Of a DNA stretch of 64,000 nucleotides, positions 48,942-61,193 are shown piece after piece. Each line of letters begins with the position of its first letter. The stretch's first letter is position 1. Location of the stretch: positions 61,714,001 to 61,778,000 of the forward strand of contig NC_080588.1 of the NCBI RefSeq assembly GCF_029962835.1. The letters run 5' to 3'. The notes below the pieces were generated by a model that worked only from the letters and a program-made list of their open reading frames with translations, had not been told where the DNA came from and did not search any database. The DNA is from Magnolia sinica (lineage: Eukaryota; Streptophyta; Magnoliopsida; Magnoliales; Magnoliaceae). The position numbers were made by a program, and so were the translations under genes.

Positions 48942-49614
48942 GGTGTCGTTTGGCACCTTGGATTGGAGGAGATTGGAGAGGATTAGAGGGGGTTTCAAAT
49001 CCCCCATGGTTGTTTGGCAGCATAAAGCAACTGGGGATTGCCAATCCAGGGGGTTTCCAATCCCCTCTTTGAGGAGGTTTGTAATCCAAGGTGAGAGCTT
49101 GGATTACACGTAAAATCATTTGAATAGTTGCAGGTATAAATGGATGTCATTATACACTATCATTCTACTGGGCACATGGCCCACTAACGATGATCAGCAC
49201 CGTCCAAACATTGTTCATGTAGATTAGCACCGTCCAAATATTGTTCAGCACCGTCCAAACATTGTCCATATCAATCAATGATTAAAAATCGTTGGTTAAT
49301 CACTTAGACATGATCTTGTGCTTGCAGTCCATCTGAGACTTGGAATTTCATCACTTTTAGGCAAAACATATATTTCAGCGGGCTTATCACAACCATAGTG
49401 TCAAAAATTATATATCTCACTAATTGGGGATATTAAAGTTGATTTAGTAATTAAATTCAAACCCCCGTGAATATATCATGTATAGGTATTTTTGAATTAA
49501 AGTTGATTCACACTCAAGGGTACCAAACACACCGAGAGGATTGCCAATCCATGGGGTTTCCAATCCCAGGGGTTGCGAATCTAGGGGGTTCCAATCCACG
49601 CTCCCAAACAGGCC
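48942..49614. mobile_element. Harbinger-type MITE, 673 bp
   Basis: Left GGTGTCGTTTGGCACCTTGG, right CCACGCTCCCAAACAGGCC. Flanks TTA (left) and TTC (right), a near-match to a TTA target site. The body matches the 30.0-kb copy (GACTTGGAATTTCATCA, TTAGTAATTAAATTCAAACC). Confidence 0.72.
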
Positions 49615-50940
49615 TTCCTTCCACTATATTCCCATGATATGGACGGTTTGGATTAACATATATGATACATGCTACATGTGTTCAACTAACTAAGTGGTAA
49701 ACGCACAATATCGGGTAGCTGATTCGAAAACCAGAACCTCGCACGCAGGAGGTACGAGAAAGGAGAGGCTCACTTAGCTCGTGGAATCTCACGTCGCCTT
49801 CAGCCTATCTATAATGCTTGCCACGTAAGCAACACTACCTGTGCAATAAGTGAACCTTACCAGACGCTTGCTGGCGCATGTTTTCAAGATCCTGGTCGTC
49901 CATCAGGTGGGCTCCAATATTGTATCTGGGCATAGAAAATAGACACGTCTGCTCAGCAGGTGGCCCACATGATTAGTAATGGGGTTGCTAATTTCACACG
50001 TGTAGGAGAGATATAAATTCACACTAGGGTGCGTGTATCAGAACGTGACACATGTGTCAGATCTGAGCTTTGTATCAGGTGAGATACATGGTTTAGATCT
50101 TCTAGCAAGAACATCAGGTAATGTCACGCTTCAGGTGGTCCACAGCATATCAAAGCAAATGAATGGCTAGAGTGAAATTGCCTAATTTTCGAGGACGAAG
50201 ATATCCAATAACTATATTTGAAAGCTGATATCTCACAAACGTATTCGCACGTGTGGATGGGTATGGCTCTACAGGCGTTTAGAGAACCTTGATAAGCAGA
50301 CGCTCTTATTTAAGCCAAGCCAGCGCGACCTGGCTGGTGCCCCGCAACCAACGATGCACCACCGTTCGTGGGCCCACTTCCATGTATGAGTTGTATATCT
50401 GCGTGGTGCATCAGTTTTAGTAACTCATTTTATGAAAAACCAACATAGAACACTTTAAATTTATACGGAAATTTTCTAAAAAAATAAAAATAAAATCACA
50501 AGACAGAGTAATAACTTGCCCTGAGTAATAAAATTACGATATATGAAATCTTACTCATCAAAAGCTTAAGAATAAAATCCTTACTTTTTTTATCTCTAAG
50601 ACACTCTCAAACTCTTAAATACATTTAGGCCTCACCCTAATTCCAATTGTACTCGTACATTTAATGTAAAACAGGAATAAAAGTTAAGATTGTAAAATTG
50701 TGCATTATGTGGACCTGTTGATTTGACTAGTCAAGATGAGTTGATTAATCAAGTCGGCCAAAGTTTTCGACCCGTCCAAAACTTAAAAAACTATCCAAAG
50801 AGTTTTATAAATAAATCAAATATTTTCAATATTTTTCAACCTATCAATTAATATCATCAACCAAAAAATGGCTCCTATTTTAATATAAATATGAGGCATT
50901 CAATTCTCAATAATAAACTAAAAATTAAAATGGAAACAAA
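49615..50940. other. Intergenic, no gene seen
   Basis: Contains a tRNA-like phrase GGTAGCTGATTCGAAAACC at 49715, too weak for a tRNA or SINE call. 49980-50240 has TATCAGGTGAGATACATGG and related arms of a GC-richer repeat also seen at 52.0-52.2 kb. Confidence 0.35.
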
Positions 50941-51260
50941 TCTTAAATGAACCACACCATAAAAAATAATGATGACTGACTATTAAAATTATTTTCCAGG
51001 CCATAAAAGTTTTGAGTTAAGTTGATACATGCATATTCCCTCCATCCATTTCTGCGTGACATCATCAACAGGATGCATGGCATTTAAACATTACCTTGGG
51101 CATTAAATGACCACTGAATCCTGTAATGTGGTCCAGGTAAGATTTGTAGCTATTTCATTTTTAGGCTCCTGTCGTAAAATGAGTTGTAAGAACCGATGGA
51201 CGGCGTAGATATACAACGCACACGTCGAAGTAGGCCCCGCAGTCAGGGTACCACCCACAT
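50940..51260. mobile_element. Truncated palindromic MITE upstream of the PADRE gene
   Basis: Retains GAACCACACCATAAAAAATA, TTTTGAGTTAAGTTGATACA, GTAATGTGGTCCAGGTAAG and the right end ATGGACGGCGTAGATATACA then TAGGCCCCGCAG. It ends about 230 bp before the TATA box. Confidence 0.6.
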
Positions 51261-51421
51261 AGCTGGTACGGGAGTACCGGCCAAATCGCGCCCAGGTCAA
51301 GCAACGCATATGCGGTGCCCATCCGATAAACAGCCCCGATCTTCAACACATTCGCACGGTGCACACGTGTACCTTCGAATAGGATTCCGATGCTACTCGC
51401 CCGCCTGAGCATCCTTTCACA

Positions 51422-51480
51422 CGCACGCGCGCGCGCGGGCACTAACCCTGGTTAGGCCTAGGGTTAGGGTTAGTGTTAGG
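51422..51480 (+). promoter_or_regulatory. Alternating CG tract plus telomere-like motifs in the PADRE promoter
   Basis: CGCACGCGCGCGCGCG at 51422-51437 is alternating purine-pyrimidine (Z-DNA-prone). It is followed by ACTAACCCTGGTTAGG and then CTAGGGTTAGGGTTAGTG at 51459-51476. Plant telo-boxes (AAACCCTAA) near TATA boxes mark many growth-related promoters; here they sit 10-30 bp before the TATA box. Confidence 0.6.
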
Positions 51481-51488
51481 TTCGTGGG

Positions 51489-51496
51489 TATAAAAG
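51489..51496 (+). promoter_or_regulatory. TATA box of the PADRE gene
   Basis: TATAAAAG, consensus quality, 137 bp before the ATG at 51626. Transcription would start near 51520, giving a leader of about 105 nt. Confidence 0.75.
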
Positions 51497-51625
51497 GCCC
51501 CGAAAAGAGCAAGTTCTTTGAATGAAGCAAGTGTAAATCCAATCGCTCCGCTCTCCTCCGTCTCTTGGATTCACCAATTCCAGTCCGCCTCAGAACACAC
51601 GTGGGTGCGTACGTGTGAGGGAGAG

Positions 51626-54600
51626 ATGGGGAACTGCCAAGCTGCGGAAGCTTCAACGGTGGTGATCCAACGGCCAGGAGGAACGATCCAAAGGATCTAC
51701 TGGTCCGTAAGTGCCAACGAGGTCATGGCTTCGAATCCCGGCCACTACGTCGCTGCCCTCGTAACAATGCCTCCCGTATCGGAAACCGGCACGCCCGTTA
51801 AGCAGTTGAAGCTTCTCCGACCCGACGACACGTTACGTATCGGACACGTGTATCGCCTCATTAGCTTCGAAGGTAAATTACTCTTGATTTCCTGAAAATT
51901 ACCGGAAGCTCCCCTTTACTTGTCTATAATTACCAAGAAAACCCCATAAATAATCCCTCATAGGTTTGCTATGTCCACACGCATGCACACATACTAATAT
52001 GGCGCAAGCATGTGAGATCCGAGCTTCCCATCAGGTGGGCCACGGTATTTAGATCCCTCGTCCTAGCTCCTCGGGTTGGCCACGATGTACACAACAAATG
52101 GACGGCTACAATAAATTTTCTAGCAATGTGTTTGTAACCTGGGACGCATCTGACGAGTGAAATGGCCTGATTTTTAGGATAGACGATCAAAACGGTGTGG
52201 CCCACCTGATGGAAAGAGCGGATCTTTCACGCGTGCCTCAATTTGGCATGGTTGATACGCGATCATACAAGAAGCACTAATTCATTGCCAAGAGTTGAAT
52301 AGATAGATATCAATTTTTTAACGATTTTGTGAAAATAAACCCTCTTTTTACCAAGTAGTCCAATCAGGGCAATCTGAACCGTCGATCACATGAACCAGCT
52401 ACTGCTCTGATGGGTCATTGCCCAAAAATTGTAATGACCAGGTGATTCTATAGATCTAATTAATAGTCTAGAAGTAAAGGTTTTTGGATATCAGCAAGTA
52501 ATGTGTAGGGTTTAAATTGGACGATCAGGATCGTCTGAGAGCTGCACGTGTTTTATATCAACTCCTTTCTAAGCCAGGACAGGACGTCTTTTCTGCTAAT
52601 ATGCTGCTTGTCTGCAACATCCATACCATGCAAACGGTAGGCCCCACATTGAAGATCATCTGGCCTAAAAATCAGGCGGGTTCTCTCATCATGTAGGCTA
52701 CATCTTTATGTTCACTCATACCGTCGGTTTGCTGTTGATTCTATTGGTGTGGCCCAGATGATCATAAGACCGGACTGATTTTTGTCTAAGGTGATATTCA
52801 CGGTGGGGCCTACCGCTTGTATGGTACAGATTTCCTATGCAATTGGCGTGTCGGCGGAAAAGATGCTGCTAGTCGACAAGTTTCTGTACATCCGGCTGTA
52901 TGTTTTCTATTTTTAAAGAAAAAATCTGGTCAAATAATGAGCCACTTTGGTCATTTTCTATATTTATCGTATTATGAGTATCATTACGATATCTCCACAC
53001 GTACCTTTACACACAGAACACGAGCCAATCTCGCAGCTGTGGGACATCTGAGCGGTTCGTTAGGTGGCTATCACCGTGAAGATGATTATGCACGAAAAAT
53101 CAGGTTATTCCACTCATCAAAAATGCCACACGTGCACGTTGAAGGTGGACAGCTTCTATCGTTTGTTTTATTTACATGTAACAGTGGCTCAAATGATGAG
53201 CGGACCAGCTCAAATTTGTGTGTGTTCATCTTCATGGGGGCAAATACAATGGTCAGATATCCCACACGTGCCTCCAGATTGCACGTGTGGTCCTTCTAAG
53301 TTCCATGCGGTAACGGGAAGCGGATTGCGTCCTGGCGGAGCTCTGTGGGGCCCAGCATGATGTATGGGTTTTATCCACCCGTCCATCCTTTTTTCAGCCA
53401 CCGTGATGTTTATTTGCGATCCAACCCGCTCATAAGGTCATATGGAATGTAAAACACAAATATCAGATTCATCCAAAACTTCTACCTCTCACAGTTTTAA
53501 CGGCGAGAATTCAATACTCACTGTGGTCCACTTGAGCCTTGTATCTGCCTCATTTTTGTGTTTACGCCTTGAAATGATCTATAAAAATGAATGGACGGCG
53601 TAGATAAAAACTATACGTGTGGCCCCCACACATCCCTGCCTGGGCGGGACGCAATGGACGCAGATTAGGTACTACCCCGCCTGTTCGGAGCTCGGGACCG
53701 GCGGAGGTTCAGGGGACCACCGTGATGTATGAATTTTATCTACACCGTCCATCCATTTTTTCATGTCATTTTAAATTATGAACCCAAAAGTAGAGATGAT
53801 CCATGGCTCAAATGGACCACACAGTGGGGATTAAATTCCTACCGTTGAGAAATTATTGGGTACCACATAAGTTTGGATCAAGATGATATTTGTTTTTTCA
53901 CTTTAACTATGTGTATATGACCATATCAACAGCTTCGATGGCAAATAAAAAACACGGTGGACCCTAAGAAGGTTTTAACGGTGGGCGTCCTTAGCACCGC
54001 TGCTTCCTGTGGTGTGGTCGACTTGAGTCTTGGATCAACCTTATTTTTGGTCCAATACTTTAAAATGATATGAAAAAAATGGATGGACGGTGTGGATAAA
54101 ATTAATACATAACGGTGGCCCCTCAGTGGCCCAGAAGGGGGTAGTGCCTAATCCGCGCCCGGAAGCAATCCACTTCCGTGGGAACGTGACCCAGCAATCG
54201 ATGTCCGCATTGAATTCCTAGACGTCGTTCTTCTGTTATGTCCTATCATGGATTAGCCGTACCCCATATTGCCCTCGCTTTCATCATTATTTACTCTGTT
54301 GTAATTCAGTCACCTGTATTTGCAGAAGTGTTGAAGGAGTTCGCAGGGAAGAAGTACACAAAGTTGAGTAAGTTGATTTCAATGCAGAATCAAAAAGTGA
54401 ATCGTGGGGATACGAGGAAGAAGAGGGAAGGAGAAAGATCCAGACCGTCCCAGCAAGAACAACCGTCAGTTAAGGTAAAACTGTGGATTCTGATAAGAGT
54501 GAAGGGTATTTTAGTCATTGGGATTTGGTTTTGGTGGTGCGTCTTTTGCTTTCAGTACACCCCTGGAACTCTGCAGAATCCGGGAATAAACTTTGACGTC

Positions 54601-55843
54601 TTTTCTGTCCCTCGTATGGTAATGGGTATAGATCTTTTCTTTCGTGAATTGATGAAAGCGTTTTTTCAAAAAAGAGAATCTTTTCTGAGAAAAAACAAAA
54701 TATCTTTTCTATTTCTAGGAGGGACCATCGAATTTCAATGGTAGACGTTCAATCCCTACTGTTTACTACAGTGTGGTCCACTTGATTTTTGGATCTGTCT
54801 TATTTTTTAGGCTCAAGCCTTAGGACGACCTCGCCAGGTGGACGAACGGTTTGGATATAACTCATACGTCAAGATAGAATCCACATAACTTGGTGACGTC
54901 AACACACCAGCCAGGTTGGTAGTGTTTGGTACACCAGCCAATCCGCTTCCGGTCATTGGATCCGTGTGTCCTGCGAATTCATGATTTTAGGATTCCCATT
55001 CAACCAAACAATGTCCCATTATTGCCGGACTCGGATTCGGTAGTCGCTGGAAAAGATCTGTGGCCCCACCATGATGTATGTGTTTTATCCACGCCATCCA
55101 TCGATTTTTCCATAACATTGTAGGGCATAAGCCCAAAAATGAGGCAAATCCAAATCTCAAGTGGACCACATAGTGGACATTTAACGCCCACCATTAAAAT
55201 CTTATTGAGGGCAGCAGAAGTTTTGGACCATGCTGATATTGTTTTCCCTTCATACAGTTTATATGACCTTATGAACAGGTTGGATGGCGAATAAACATCT
55301 ATCAGTGGGCCTGGGAAGGTTTCAACGGTGGGCATCGTTGTCCTCGCTGCTTCCCGTGTGATCCACCATGGATCTGCCTCATTTTTTGGCTCATGCCCTA
55401 AAATACTCTGGAAAAATGGATGGACGGCGTGGATAAAGCATGTACATTGTGTGGGCCCACCAACTTCGGTACTAGTGGGAATCCGAGTCCCTTGTAGCCA
55501 GAGCATGTCGGAGTATCATATAGGGAATTTATACCGAAGGAGTTGTTTGATACGCTGCTCCTTCAGAATGACACTATCCACGTGGCATGCGTTTCCGAAA
55601 AATCCGAACCGTTGGCCCACTTTAGATGGGCCATATCCACAACTACAATCGTACAATTAAATAGTTTCTGGTCGAAAATCGATCTGACCATTTTACAAAA
55701 TCGGACAGGTTGTGAGCCAGGTGATGGAGCAGGAGGAAGATGAAGTTTTCCGAGTTGGAAGAACGAGAGTAGGCCATGGCCAACGGCATCATCAAAGACA
55801 ATGGAGGCCAGCCTTACAAAGCATTTCAGAGATTGGGATGTGA
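51626..55843 (+). CDS. PADRE (DUF4228) domain protein, 3 exons, complete
   Basis: Exons 51626-51872, 54326-54474 and 55709-55843 join to 531 nt, 176 residues plus TGA. Seen: MGNCQAAEAS start (Gly2 and Cys4 fit N-myristoylation and palmitoylation, hence membrane attachment, by inference); IYWSVSANEVMASNPGHYVA; PVKQLKLLRPDDTLRIGHVY; YRLISFEEVLKEFAGKKYTK across junction 1; a basic, low-complexity middle; and the C-terminal RQWRPALQSISEIGM. These are the hallmark blocks of plant PADRE proteins, small and partly disordered, often induced by pathogens or abiotic stress; molecular function is unsettled. Exon 3 could start instead at 55721, removing 4 residues. Intron 1 (2.45 kb) and intron 2 (1.23 kb) are full of MITEs. 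No break seen. Confidence 0.92.
52000..53310. other. PADRE intron 1, proximal repeats
   Basis: 52597-52830 is a 240-bp palindrome: CCATGCAAACGGTAGGCCCC against GGGGCCTACCGCTTGTATGG. 52000-52220 and 52850-53290 carry CACACGTG-flanked arms of another repeat. The 160-codon plus frame at 52817-53299 lies across these repeats and is not a gene. Confidence 0.5.
53323..53652. mobile_element. Palindromic MITE copy with GCGGATTGCGTCC arms, PADRE intron 1
   Basis: Left GCGGATTGCGTCCTGGCGGA then GTGGGGCCCAGCATGATGTA; right GTGGCCCCCACACATCCCTG then GGGCGGGACGCAAT. The centre is partly deleted. Confidence 0.65.
53661..54160. mobile_element. Palindromic MITE copy with GCGGATTAGG arms, PADRE intron 1
   Basis: Left CGCAGATTAGGTACTACCCC, inverted right GCGCGGATTAGGCACTACCC. 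Interior full length with ATCTACACCGTCCATCC and GGATGGACGGTGTGGAT at the two ends. It sits head-on to the previous copy and ends about 165 bp before exon 2. Confidence 0.7.
55027..55491. mobile_element. Palindromic MITE with outer GGACTCGGATTC arms, PADRE intron 2
   Basis: Left GGACTCGGATTCGGTAGTCG, right AGTGGGAATCCGAGTCC. Next inside are GTGGCCCCACCATGATGTAT and GTGTGGGCCCACCAAC. Interior halves are inverse (CTCAAGTGGACCACATAG and the weaker GTGATCCACCATGG). About 465 bp. Confidence 0.75.
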
Positions 55844-58800
55844 GCCCCACTTCCTTCTCCATATTTCAAGAGCAACTGCAATGTGTCTGTGGACTGTCTC
55901 CTCCACCAGTAAAAGAAGAAGCCCTTTCCTTCTTCTCATTTTCCCCCTTGGGAATTGACATCTACATCCTCACTCTTTGATAGATACACCCTCTTTCTTC
56001 TCTACTTTAGGAAATACAATGGTACATTTTTGTACTATTTTTTCCCAGAGTAGAAATATTGGGGCATCTATGAATAAGAGTGGGTTTTTAGATATTGGCT
56101 TCCATTTTCTGTAATTTATGAAGAATCTAGGGCTAGTGTTTGTACTTTGTACACAGTTTTCAGACATCATGGAGAATTTTGCAGCCTTACACGCGCCTAT
56201 CCTCCATCCACTCACCTTTACACGCGGCGCGTGTACCAAACTGACGTGGGTGGGCCCCACCATGATGTATGTGTTTCATCCATTCCGTTCATCCAGTTTT
56301 GCATATCATTTTAGGGCTTGATCCCAAAAATGAATATAAATGTCAGGCGGACCACACCACAGGAAAACAATAGTGATTGGATATCAACCATTAAAATCCT
56401 CCTAAGGCCTACTGTACTGTTTATGTGACATCCAATCTGTTGATTAGGTCATACAGGCCCAGATGAATGGAAAAAACAAAAGTCAGCTTGATCCACAATT
56501 TTATGGCCCCCAAAAGGTTGTTAATGGTCGACGCTCATTCAACACTGTTTCCGGTGATGTGGTCCACTTGAGATTGGGATATACCTCATTTTTGGTCTCA
56601 TGACATAAAATTATCTCTAAAAATAGATGGACGGCACGGATGAAACATAATACATCATGGTGGGGCCCACAGAGTACCGACCTCCAGCCATTGGATGGTG
56701 GCAGGTGGAGTAGCCAATCCGTTTCCTTTGAAATCTGAACCGTGAATAAGGTGGGGTCCATACTGAAGATGAGCTGGCACGAAAGTAAAGCTTGCCATAA
56801 ATCCAGCCGGGATCCCCCCCGCATGAAAACAACGGACGGTTTAAAAGGACATGATAATGGTCCACTTTCATTGTACACATGTGGCCTTCCTGAAATGTGG
56901 GCCTACCTGATTTTGAGCTAGGTTACGGGCAAGGTGTGGCCCACCTTGTCTGTGGGTCAGATATACCACCAACGTGCCGGAAGTACAGGTGCATGTGGGT
57001 ATATCGTACTCTCATGGAGTTTGATGACACACGTGCATGCAGAAATTGTAAATATTGCATTCGTGTCACCGAATTGAATAATCCATAATAGTGGGCCATA
57101 CACATAATAATTGGGACAAAATCGTAATATCAGGTTTCTGGGAAAATCCTAGCCCCTGATTGCTAAACATTTATTGTTTAAGTTAAGACCGTTGATTGTT
57201 TTTAATTTGAACCGTCAGATGTCCACCAGTAATCCAGTCTGGGTATCAGTTTCGATATCATTATTGAATTTTATCCAAAGTGAGATCTGTGGTTTTAACG
57301 GTTTGATTTGAGTTACACGTATGCGAGGGTACAATTTTCCACTGCACAACTTGAAAGCAGCATAATCTCGATTTGGAGCTACTGGCCAACGGCATTATAA
57401 CTTTTAATTATTTGGAAATTTTACAAATAAATACATATTTACATTCTGGTACCTTTTTCAAAAAGGTTCCCAAACAGCTGCCTCATTAATCCTTAGTATT
57501 ATCATTCCACTGCCTTCTCTTGCACCTTTGTAACGGTTGATTGGGGGCGTGGGAGCAACTGAGTAGGTTGCATGAGGAAATACCGTGATGTTTATATAAA
57601 ATCCATTCAGGACCACCAGGGCATCACCTTTAATTCAGGTGGATTGCATATTGGAAATAATGTACGGACAATAATCACTCTTCAAATTATTTTCCTTTGG
57701 TATGACCCACCTGAATCTCAAATGGGCCTAAATTCTTGTGTGGCATTTAATGGTTGTATTGGATTTTATATAAATTAACTGTTTTCTTTAGTGTGTCCCA
57801 CCTAAATCACATGTCAGCTTAATTATTTTTTAATCAAGATCTAAATTGGATTTAAGCATTTAATGGTTTGAGTAGATTTTTCATAAACATTGTGGTGGGC
57901 CTTGTGCTATACAGAGTTGGAGAGAGAAAAGTTAGAATAGTATGTGATATTGTGGTGTGTCCCACCTAACTCTTGATTTTGGCAGAACCCACTATGATGT
58001 TTATATAAGATCCTTGCTGACCATTAGCTATTGAATACAACGATGGAGCTCGGAAAAAAAAGAAGAAGAAGAAGAGGTTAATATATGGTTTTGGTGGGCC
58101 AAACCAAAAAAAGTTGGGAGAAATATGTCTACCCTAATTTTTATAGGGTCCACCATGATAATTTTATGAAATTCATTCTAATCATTATATTCAACACATA
58201 TTTAAACCTAAAACCCAAAGATCATATCCATATGTGATTCATGTGGAGCACGCAAATAAAAATAGCTTAGAGGGCAAGCATTACGCTGGACGCTATTTCC
58301 GATCCTGTGTTCCACTTAAATCATAGATGGAGCTGATTTTTGGTCCCTTGACTTAACATGAGGTGACTCACCCGATGGTTGGTGTAGATTTTATATAAAC
58401 ATCATAGTGGGGCTCACCCAAGCCACCCACTCATTTCCTCGGATTGTGATAAATGGTAATGGAATGATAATTATATTAATTAATGAAGTAGATTTTTAGA
58501 AACCTTTTTGAAAGAATCACCGGAATGTAAATTTCATATTAATTGTCACTTGTTATAAAATTTCGTATTTCCACTTCCTTATTGGACCGATAATTGCAAT
58601 TCACTTATATTTCCTTGTGTGGAATGTTGTTCACTCCACCTTTGGCATGGATAGATTGATGACGAAGATTCCTGGACAGACTGAGTGTTGTGGTGGGTAT
58701 AGGTTATGGTGTGTGTTTTTTTTTTTTGGTAATATATATTTATGAAAATCAGTAGTTATTACTATATTTTATTAGAAAAAGCTAACTTTTTAAATTTTTA

Positions 58801-59400
58801 CCTTAAAAAGCTAATCTATGTGCATTTTCATGAAAATCAAACAATGTATATTGATGATTATCTCCCTAGCCCAACATGCCCTTACTTTCATCTAAAACCT
58901 ACTTCATTGTCTAAATGAATACACAACAACCTATAATTTAATGGTAACTTGTCTCAAGACCACAAAGGGAATGATTTGTGGGGAATCAAAATCCATCTCT
59001 TATTTAAGAATGCCATTTGGTTCACCGGTCATTTGTCGTGCATCCAAATGCTAGCCTGGTTGCATTGTCTTGATGCAAGTGCCTTGCCTTAAAGAGGATC
59101 TGTGCCCTTTTTGTTGGTGGGTCCACCCAAATTTAGCTGGTGTAGTTGTTTCTTAAAAAAAATAAAAATAAAAAAAGAATACATTGCTTGGAAGAGGAGC
59201 GGTGGGATTATATGCTTTGGAAATGTACTGTTCAAAAATTCACGCTTATATAGCGATGGTTGAATGTGATGAATCGGTTGCCACTGTTTTGCATAGGAAA
59301 TTATTCAAACATGACCCTTCATGCTTATGTCTTTTCCTTGAAGAGATAGCCATGGTCAACTGTGGAAAAAAATAATTATTTTTGACGTGACAGTTACCTT
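55844..59400. other. PADRE 3' flank and intergenic repeats
   Basis: A complete palindromic MITE at about 56245-56680 (GGTGGGCCCCACCATGATGT to ATCATGGTGGGGCCCACAG). 57120-57345 matches the ATACTCTGG family body. 57560-58440 is the GTGGGGCTCACC-armed repeat. Minus-strand exons of BUBR1 were looked for here and not found. Confidence 0.5.
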
Positions 59401-59459
59401 TGATGTGACGCTTACTAGTCTAGTGTTTGGTGCATAATAAAGGTGGACCGTCGGTGCAA

Positions 59460-59790
59460 AATTGTGGGGCCCACCGTGATGTATATGTCAAATCTATGCT
59501 GTTCATCTGTTCCACCGGCTCTTATTAATTAGGGCATGAGCCCAAAAATGAGACAAATCTTAAGTTCAAGTGAACCGCACCATATTAAATAGTGGAAATT
59601 GAACACATACTGTTGATAGCTTCTTGGGCGGCCATAGAAGTTTTGGATCAAGCTAGTTTTTATGTTTTCCCTTTATCCATGTTTACATGACATTTTGAAG
59701 AGGTTGGATGACAAAAACATCGCTGTGGGCTACCTATTGAGATATCTTAGAAGACATCTTGGATATGAGATATTTATTATGGTGGGCCTC
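59460..59790. mobile_element. Palindromic MITE, shortened copy
   Basis: Left GTGGGGCCCACCGTGATGTA, right TATTATGGTGGGCCTCAC. The second half is largely deleted. Confidence 0.6.
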
Positions 59791-59934
59791 ACAATTTTTT
59801 AGTGCATAGCAACCCATGAAATTCACACAGTTTTCCATGTAGCAACTATTTCAACCAAACAATCTTAAGAAATAATGATGACCCATTTGCAGCCATTTAA
59901 GCGTGTATTTATGTAGGAAAATTGAATGGTCATT

Positions 59935-60045
59935 AGTAGATTCACAAGTGTTCCAACATATGGTCTTGGGTTCAATCACCCATCATGGTAAAATCTCACT
60001 GTCGTGTGAGTGCGTGGTGTGTGACTGTGTGTGTAAAAAAGGAAA
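59935..60045 (+). mobile_element. Possible SINE (third family)
   Basis: B-box-like GGTCTTGGGTTCAATCACC at 59964 is followed by TCTCACTGTCGTGTGAGTGC, a GTGTGTGACTGTGTGTGT tract and an A-rich tail. The A-box side is weak and no TSD was found. Confidence 0.4.
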
Positions 60046-60169
60046 AAGTTAAAAATGAAATAAAATCAAACGGGCTCTAAAAGGTAGAGAAAACGAATAT
60101 TCATTTTTCAAAGCATTAGTAAAAAAAAAAAAGAAAAAAAGAGCAACGTCGGAAATGGCAACACAAACG

Positions 60170-60480
60170 CTAAAGATGGAAATGTATCACATTTTGGATG
60201 CAAAATTCATGGTACAAAACAATTTGGGAGTAGGGAGCCTTTCATCTAATGCTGATGCCACATTTCATCTAAAGCCGGGGTAAACACAGTCAATGAGGCT
60301 ATGGTGCGACCATATTTGATTGAGCCATATGCAACTGTTAGCGATGGAGCTACACAAAACATGTATAAAGGTGGATTGACTGAGTATGTTCTTGACCAAT
60401 GTCACAAGGTGTTGGACCAATCAAATCTCGCCATGTTAGGGCCTCAGTGTTTCCCGGCCTCACTGAATTTGATTCATTAA
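60170..60480 (+). pseudogene. Coding-like fragment, not recognised
   Basis: One frame reads MATQTLKMEMYHILDAKF up to KPG followed by TAA. Another frame continues VNTVNEAMVRPYLIEPYATV and MYKGGLTEYVLDQCHK before stopping near 60480. A one-base loss at the KPG/VNT point would explain it, but I know no family for either part and chance is possible. Confidence 0.2.
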
Positions 60481-60892
60481 TTCGTTTATGCCCTGAACAA
60501 ACAGGCCCTTGGCACTTTGCCTCAGCACCATGTAATTTCTGTGTCTTTGTTTTACTTGTTCATTTTTAGGGATACATTTGATTATTGGGTTTACTCGTAA
60601 AAAGTGAAATTGGCATTAATGTGAGGTTATACTGTAGGTGGTCAATAGGTAATCAATAGTAAAACTTTTGTCATCATCACATTTGAAAAGCAATCCCAAA
60701 TTGCTAGAGAAAGGGATGGGATGTTGGAATCTTCTGGTTATAATATTATTTGGGCCAATAACCATCCATGGTGGGGCTACTTGATGAATAATTTGAATCA
60801 TAGTGGGTTCACAATATGTCCTCAAGCGATTGGAAAGTGAGTCTCAAGATGCCAATATGACATCCACACAAACACATAAGCCCATAATTAGG

Positions 60893-61085
60893 GGTGTACA
60901 CGAGCCGATCCGAGTCGAGTTGGGCTCAGCCGGCTCGGCTCGGTCACCAGGATGACCCAACTCGAACTCGGCTTGGCTCAGTGACCGAGCAAGCATGTCC
61001 AGCTCGGCTCGGCTTGGTCAGGAATCGGATCAGTTCGAGCCGAGTTTTAGCTTTCGAGCTTTCGAGCCGAGTTCAAGCAGTTTTA
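60893..61085. mobile_element. hAT-like end fragment in BUBR1 intron 2
   Basis: Starts TTAGGGGTGTACACGAGCCG and continues with repeated CGGCTCGGCTCGG and CGAGCCGAG phrases. This resembles the ends of the 19.8- and 22.7-kb elements (TAGGGTTGTACAcGAGCC). No opposite end found. Confidence 0.5.
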
Positions 61086-61193
61086 TGTCTAAAACTGTAA
61101 GAAATTCCAAATTAACATCAGATACCCTAATTTCCTCTCGAAAACAAGCTTTATGAAAAAAGAAAAGAAAATCACAATAGAAGAAATGCTCAC

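Noticed and set aside
49700-49740. tRNA-like phrase
   Set aside because: A weak B-box alone; no cloverleaf could be drawn.
52817-53299. 160-codon open frame on plus
   Set aside because: Lies across intron repeats of the PADRE gene; no domain and no codon pattern.
54238-54744. 168-codon open frame on plus
   Set aside because: It is PADRE exon 2 (54326-54474) with intron read-through on both sides; only the exon part is conserved.
55000-55506. 168-codon open frame on minus
   Set aside because: It spans the palindromic MITE in PADRE intron 2 and is repeat-derived.
59184-59375. 63-codon plus frame with GRGAVGLYALEM
   Set aside because: Too short, no flanking exon, no family known to me.
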